DNA of 64,000 nt. Origin: CAINVV01 sp963663675 (GTDB taxonomy: Bacteria > Bacteroidota > Bacteroidia > Bacteroidales > Prolixibacteraceae). The position numbers and the translations under genes were made by a program. This document shows, piece by piece, positions 61,013 through 64,000 of the stretch; position 1 is the first letter of the stretch, and the number at the start of each line of letters is the position of its first letter. The stretch is from NCBI GenBank assembly GCA_963663675.1, contig OY760498.1, positions 1,798,001-1,862,000 on the forward strand, written 5' to 3'. Below the pieces are notes generated by a model. That model worked only from the letters and a program-made list of their open reading frames with translations. It had not been told where the DNA came from and did not search any database.

Positions 61013-63240
61013 AAACCAAAAGGTATTTTAAGGGTCAACGCTAAATTTCTACCCGGATTGTATAAGTTGACTTCTTTTAAAGTAGAAAGATGGTCCATGT
61101 ATTTTTTGTCAAAAATATTGGTAGCGCTTAATCCGATAAAAATATTCTGGCTGCTCATTTTAACATTTCCCCCAATACTCAAATCAAAAAGGGTATAACC
61201 ATTGGTTCTGGTTTCGTCAGGTGCCGCATTGTTCTGATTAAACGCTGTATTCGTGTTCACTGAAATAAATCCATTTTGAATAAACAACATTTTTCCTCTT
61301 TCAGCCCGGAGTTCGAATTTAAGTTTTTTTGCAGGTATGAATGGTAAATATTCACCATTTGTCTGCTTGCCAGTTACAGTTGACAAGGTAGTTTCGAAAT
61401 GCAGCCAATGGATGCATTTGGGGTGAATGTGCACCCCTGCTTCACCGCCAAATAATGTTGAGTTGTTTTGCATGTATTTGTAGATGCTAATGCCTGAGGA
61501 AGTTTTGTCACCTGTTGGAGAAATAAAAATGAAGTGGTTGATCATATTATAGAAACCGGCCAGGTCAAAACTGAAATTTTCCCTGTGGAGATGCATACTT
61601 AGGTCGGTTTCATACGACTTTTCGGGAACCAGGTTTGGGTTGCCTACTTCGTAACGGGTTTCATGCTGACCATTCGAAGTTAATTCGGCTAAATTGGGCG
61701 TACGGAAAGCTGTAGCTACGTTTGCCCTAAGGAAAAGCACTCCCGAAACATTATAGGTTGCCCCCATTGAGCCGCTCACACTCCCGTAATTCTTATCAAT
61801 TGCACCGCGATAACCGCTTGAGTCTTGTGGCTTGCCTATAGCTTTTGTTGAAATTGTTTTGTTGTCATAGCGGATACCTGTTTGCAGTTTTAAATGATTA
61901 AAAAAAGTGCGCTGTAGTAAACAGAAGCCTGAATAATTGTTGGTGGTTGCATCAGGTAACAATTTTGTTTCCCGATCGTTCAAATTTGTGTTGATTTGGT
62001 TCATGCCCTGGAAACCTAAAATATATTCCGATTTCGTATCGGACGGCAAATACAGTTTTGTTTCGTAGGTTAAGGTTGACAGGTTCATTTGTATCTCGTA
62101 ATAATTAACTTCACCAAAGTGTATGAGTTCCGTATTCTGATAAGCCGAGTTTACGTCAAGTTTCATTTTTCCAAGGTAAATCTTGTTTTGAGATGAGAGC
62201 AGATCGGTATTTAACTGCTGGTAGAATATTTCATTTTTACGGCCTCGTTCGGAAATTTCTATAATTGCTTCTTCTTCAACAAGTCCAAGTTTTTGTTGGT
62301 TATGGTCATAAAATAATTTAAATGTTCCGGCCTTCCCGGCATATCCGGCATTCGCTTTTACCGAATATTCGTTGAATCGTGAATTTGGAGCAAAATCGCC
62401 ACTTCCCTGCAAAAAATCGGCATTTGTTTTTTGGCCTATACGAATTCCGCCAAAGATGTTTTTTGATGTGCCTTTTATTCCTAAATTATTGGTCATACCG
62501 AGTGTGTTGGAGAATAGCTGCATATTGTAGTCGCCAGCTATACAACCAACAGGTGCAGGTTTTTCTTTGATGAAATTGATTACTCCTCCAATTGCATCAG
62601 AACCATATAATAACGAGGCTGGTCCTTTAATGATCTCAACATCATCTATACCAAATTCGTCAATTCCAAGAGGATGATGACTTGAATATTGGTAATTTTC
62701 GAAACGGACTCCATTGTTGAGAACCAGCACATCGTTCATTGACAGCCCTCTTATTACAGGTTTTGAAACACCGCTGCCTTTTGAAATCATATCAACGCCG
62801 GGCACCCTTGTCAGAACTTCTGCAAAATTTGGGGTTTGTTTATTGTTTAATGGATTTAGTCTGAGAACATCAATCTTTACGGCGTTTTCGTGTTGCGAGG
62901 ATACTGTACCACCGGTTACCACAACCTCCTGTGATTCTATAACTGCTTCGGAAAGCGATATATCTAATTTGTTAGGACCTTTCTGAAGGATGACAGTTCT
63001 AATCTCAACATTATAACCTATATAGGAAAATTGTATTTTCAGTTTGTCTGCCGGAAGGTTTTCGATGCTATAATCACCGTCTTTGGTAGATACAGTGCCT
63101 TTGTTTTGTTCAGGTAGAAATACGGTAGCTCCTGCAAGCGGATGGCCGTATTGATCTGTCACCCTGCCCTGAATAAGGGTTTGGGCAATAGTTATATGGC
63201 CTGATAAACCCATCAGTAGCGTAATTAAAATACTTTTCAT
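61009..63240 (-). CDS. TonB-dependent outer membrane receptor
   Basis: The 743-residue protein has a signal peptide, a carboxypeptidase-regulatory-like N-domain (QGRVTDQYGHPLAGATVFLP), a plug domain (KPVIRGLSMNDVLVLNNGVRF, then GPASLLYGSDAIGGVINF) and a 22-strand barrel ending LALTLKIPFGL. It is a classical siderophore/metal-type receptor rather than a SusC protein, as the size and absence of SusD show. His-rich SSHHPLGIDEFG in the plug and the adjacent His/Cys-rich small protein point to metal or heme uptake (inference). Confidence 0.92.
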   Translation of the reverse strand: MKSILITLLMGLSGHITIAQTLIQGRVTDQYGHPLAGATVFLPEQNKGTVSTKDGDYSIENLPADKLKIQFSYIGYNVEIRTVILQKGPNKLDISLSEAVIESQEVVVTGGTVSSQHENAVKIDVLRLNPLNNKQTPNFAEVLTRVPGVDMISKGSGVSKPVIRGLSMNDVLVLNNGVRFENYQYSSHHPLGIDEFGIDDVEIIKGPASLLYGSDAIGGVINFIKEKPAPVGCIAGDYNMQLFSNTLGMTNNLGIKGTSKNIFGGIRIGQKTNADFLQGSGDFAPNSRFNEYSVKANAGYAGKAGTFKLFYDHNQQKLGLVEEEAIIEISERGRKNEIFYQQLNTDLLSSQNKIYLGKMKLDVNSAYQNTELIHFGEVNYYEIQMNLSTLTYETKLYLPSDTKSEYILGFQGMNQINTNLNDRETKLLPDATTNNYSGFCLLQRTFFNHLKLQTGIRYDNKTISTKAIGKPQDSSGYRGAIDKNYGSVSGSMGATYNVSGVLFLRANVATAFRTPNLAELTSNGQHETRYEVGNPNLVPEKSYETDLSMHLHRENFSFDLAGFYNMINHFIFISPTGDKTSSGISIYKYMQNNSTLFGGEAGVHIHPKCIHWLHFETTLSTVTGKQTNGEYLPFIPAKKLKFELRAERGKMLFIQNGFISVNTNTAFNQNNAAPDETRTNGYTLFDLSIGGNVKMSSQNIFIGLSATNIFDKKYMDHLSTLKEVNLYNPGRNLALTLKIPFGL

Positions 63241-63286
63241 TTTGTTACTGGTAATGAATATTCTTCAATGATTTAAAGCAAAAGTT

Positions 63287-63589
63287 TTATATAAAATCAT
63301 TTGCCCGGGGAGGACCGCGTAACAAAAATGTATGAGAACAAGGTTTTTCAACAAAAACAGTATTATAAGAACAGGTAAACCTCCTAAAAATCTCTTTTGC
63401 AGATATTTGAAAATATTTGTGCGCAGATGTAAAGTTTGAAAAATGAAACTTACAAATGGGACATTTTTCATGACAGACACTAAAATGCCTGCCGTTTTTC
63501 ACAGTGCAGTCAAAACTGTGTTCATGCCTGTGGATTGTTTGAATTACCAAAGGAGATAAAAATATCCAAAGCAGGAATAGACGTAACAC
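63287..63589 (-). CDS. Small His/Cys-rich exported protein
   Basis: The start is GTG 63589, as an in-frame TAA lies 9 nt before it. The 100-residue protein has an N-terminal hydrophobic segment (LRLFLLWIFLSPLVIQ) followed by HRHEHSFDC, HFSVCHEKCPICKFHF and a final LLRGPPRAN. The density of His and Cys suggests metal binding, and similar small proteins often stand before TonB metal receptors in Bacteroidota. It is 46 nt upstream of the receptor gene in the same direction. Confidence 0.7.
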   Translation of the reverse strand: MLRLFLLWIFLSPLVIQTIHRHEHSFDCTVKNGRHFSVCHEKCPICKFHFSNFTSAHKYFQISAKEIFRRFTCSYNTVFVEKPCSHTFLLRGPPRANDFI

Positions 63590-63708
63590 CGGTATTTAAT
63601 TTTTCTCAATTAATAATGATTGCCGGTGACAATAATATAGAATAATCTCCGTATTTCAAACCCTTACAAAGAGGATACAATTTGAAATTTTTCAATGGTC
63701 TCCTTAAT

Positions 63709-64000
63709 TTACTTTTCCCTTTTGTAAGGCCAGGCCATAATGCCGCCTTCCAGTACCTTCACATTCTTGTAGCCATTTGCCTGAAGGATTAATGCCGCTT
63801 CATAGCCCCGCAATGATATTTTGCACCAGGTTATTATTTCGATATTCTTATCTGTCGGCATTTCATCCATGCGCTTACGGAGTTGGCCCAAAGGAATAAG
63901 TTTTTCGCCAATGCCGAGCCGCATTAGTTCATACTCGTCAGGGTTGCGGACATCCAATAAAACATTAGGTTCTTTGGTTTTGAGTTTCTCCCTGAGCTGT
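63709..64000 (-). CDS. Rhodanese domain, C-terminal end of a truncated gene
   Basis: The frame is open to the right edge, and 96 residues are visible. They form a rhodanese domain with LLDVRNPDEYELMRLGIGEK, active-site Cys in ITWCKISLRGYEAALIL, and NGYKNVKVLEGGIMAWP. The CxxxxRGYxA form is typical of rhodanese domains at the end of CoA-disulfide reductase-type flavoproteins, so the missing part is probably an FAD/NAD oxidoreductase. The 119 nt between it and the His/Cys-rich gene shows no clear terminator. Confidence 0.8.
   Translation of the reverse strand, partial: QLREKLKTKEPNVLLDVRNPDEYELMRLGIGEKLIPLGQLRKRMDEMPTDKNIEIITWCKISLRGYEAALILQANGYKNVKVLEGGIMAWPYKREK

Overview
The window reads as chromosomal DNA of a member of the Bacteroidota, most likely a Bacteroidales/Marinilabiliales-type anaerobe or facultative anaerobe. 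The evidence is the moderate GC content, glycoside hydrolases with Sec or lipoprotein signals, a TonB receptor with a carboxypeptidase-regulatory N-domain, a YaiO-type outer-membrane protein, S9B dipeptidyl peptidase, and promoters of the Bacteroides type (TTTG, then about 20 nt, then TAnnTTTG) in front of several genes. There is no phage or insertion sequence, and no CRISPR array.

Left part (1-25.5 kb): the end of a glycan-degrading operon (GH78 followed by a truncated GH2), an Nramp metal transporter and a secreted serine hydrolase come first. Then comes a 15.7-kb minus-strand operon (22550 down to 6835) that mixes two kinds of exporter: an ABC ATPase, an ABC permease fused to an M1-peptidase-like domain that lacks HExxH and to a golvesin-like domain, a TolC-type channel, a membrane-fusion lipoprotein, an RND pump, a 1579-residue protein in which an RND pump is fused to a complete ABC ATPase, and a small ABC permease. 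Upstream of it is a separate GntR-controlled ABC operon with a palindromic operator placed over its own predicted start site.

Middle (25.7-45.4 kb): the conserved block thrS-infC-rpmI-rplT, with infC apparently starting at a rare AUA codon; a dipeptidyl peptidase IV; tRNA-Leu(CAG); a DUF1080 protein; a second glycan operon (GH3, Gfo/Idh/MocA oxidoreductase, GH78 with PA14); a class V aminotransferase; and a redox operon (two thioredoxin-like proteins, an SQR-like flavoprotein, a 4Fe-4S membrane protein, a methyltransferase, DUF1847).

Right part (45.5-64 kb): a Crp/Fnr regulator is followed by an ECF sigma factor, a zinc-finger anti-sigma factor, a Spy/CpxP-like sensor, a small secreted protein with two EF-hand-like loops, DUF2202 and DUF4405. 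These lead into a tightly packed and unusual gene cluster: PqqD-like protein, ATP-grasp ligase, DAP-decarboxylase-like PLP enzyme, urea-transporter/M23-peptidase fusion, YaiO-like barrel, TPR protein and membrane acyltransferase. The window ends with two lipoproteins, a metallo-beta-lactamase-fold protein translationally coupled to a TonB receptor, a small His/Cys-rich protein and the rhodanese end of a truncated gene.

The two most notable systems are the ABC-RND hybrid export operon (6.8-22.6 kb) and the PqqD/ATP-grasp/decarboxylase/transporter-peptidase cluster (50.3-58.2 kb). All functional claims rest on reading motifs by eye; no database search was run.
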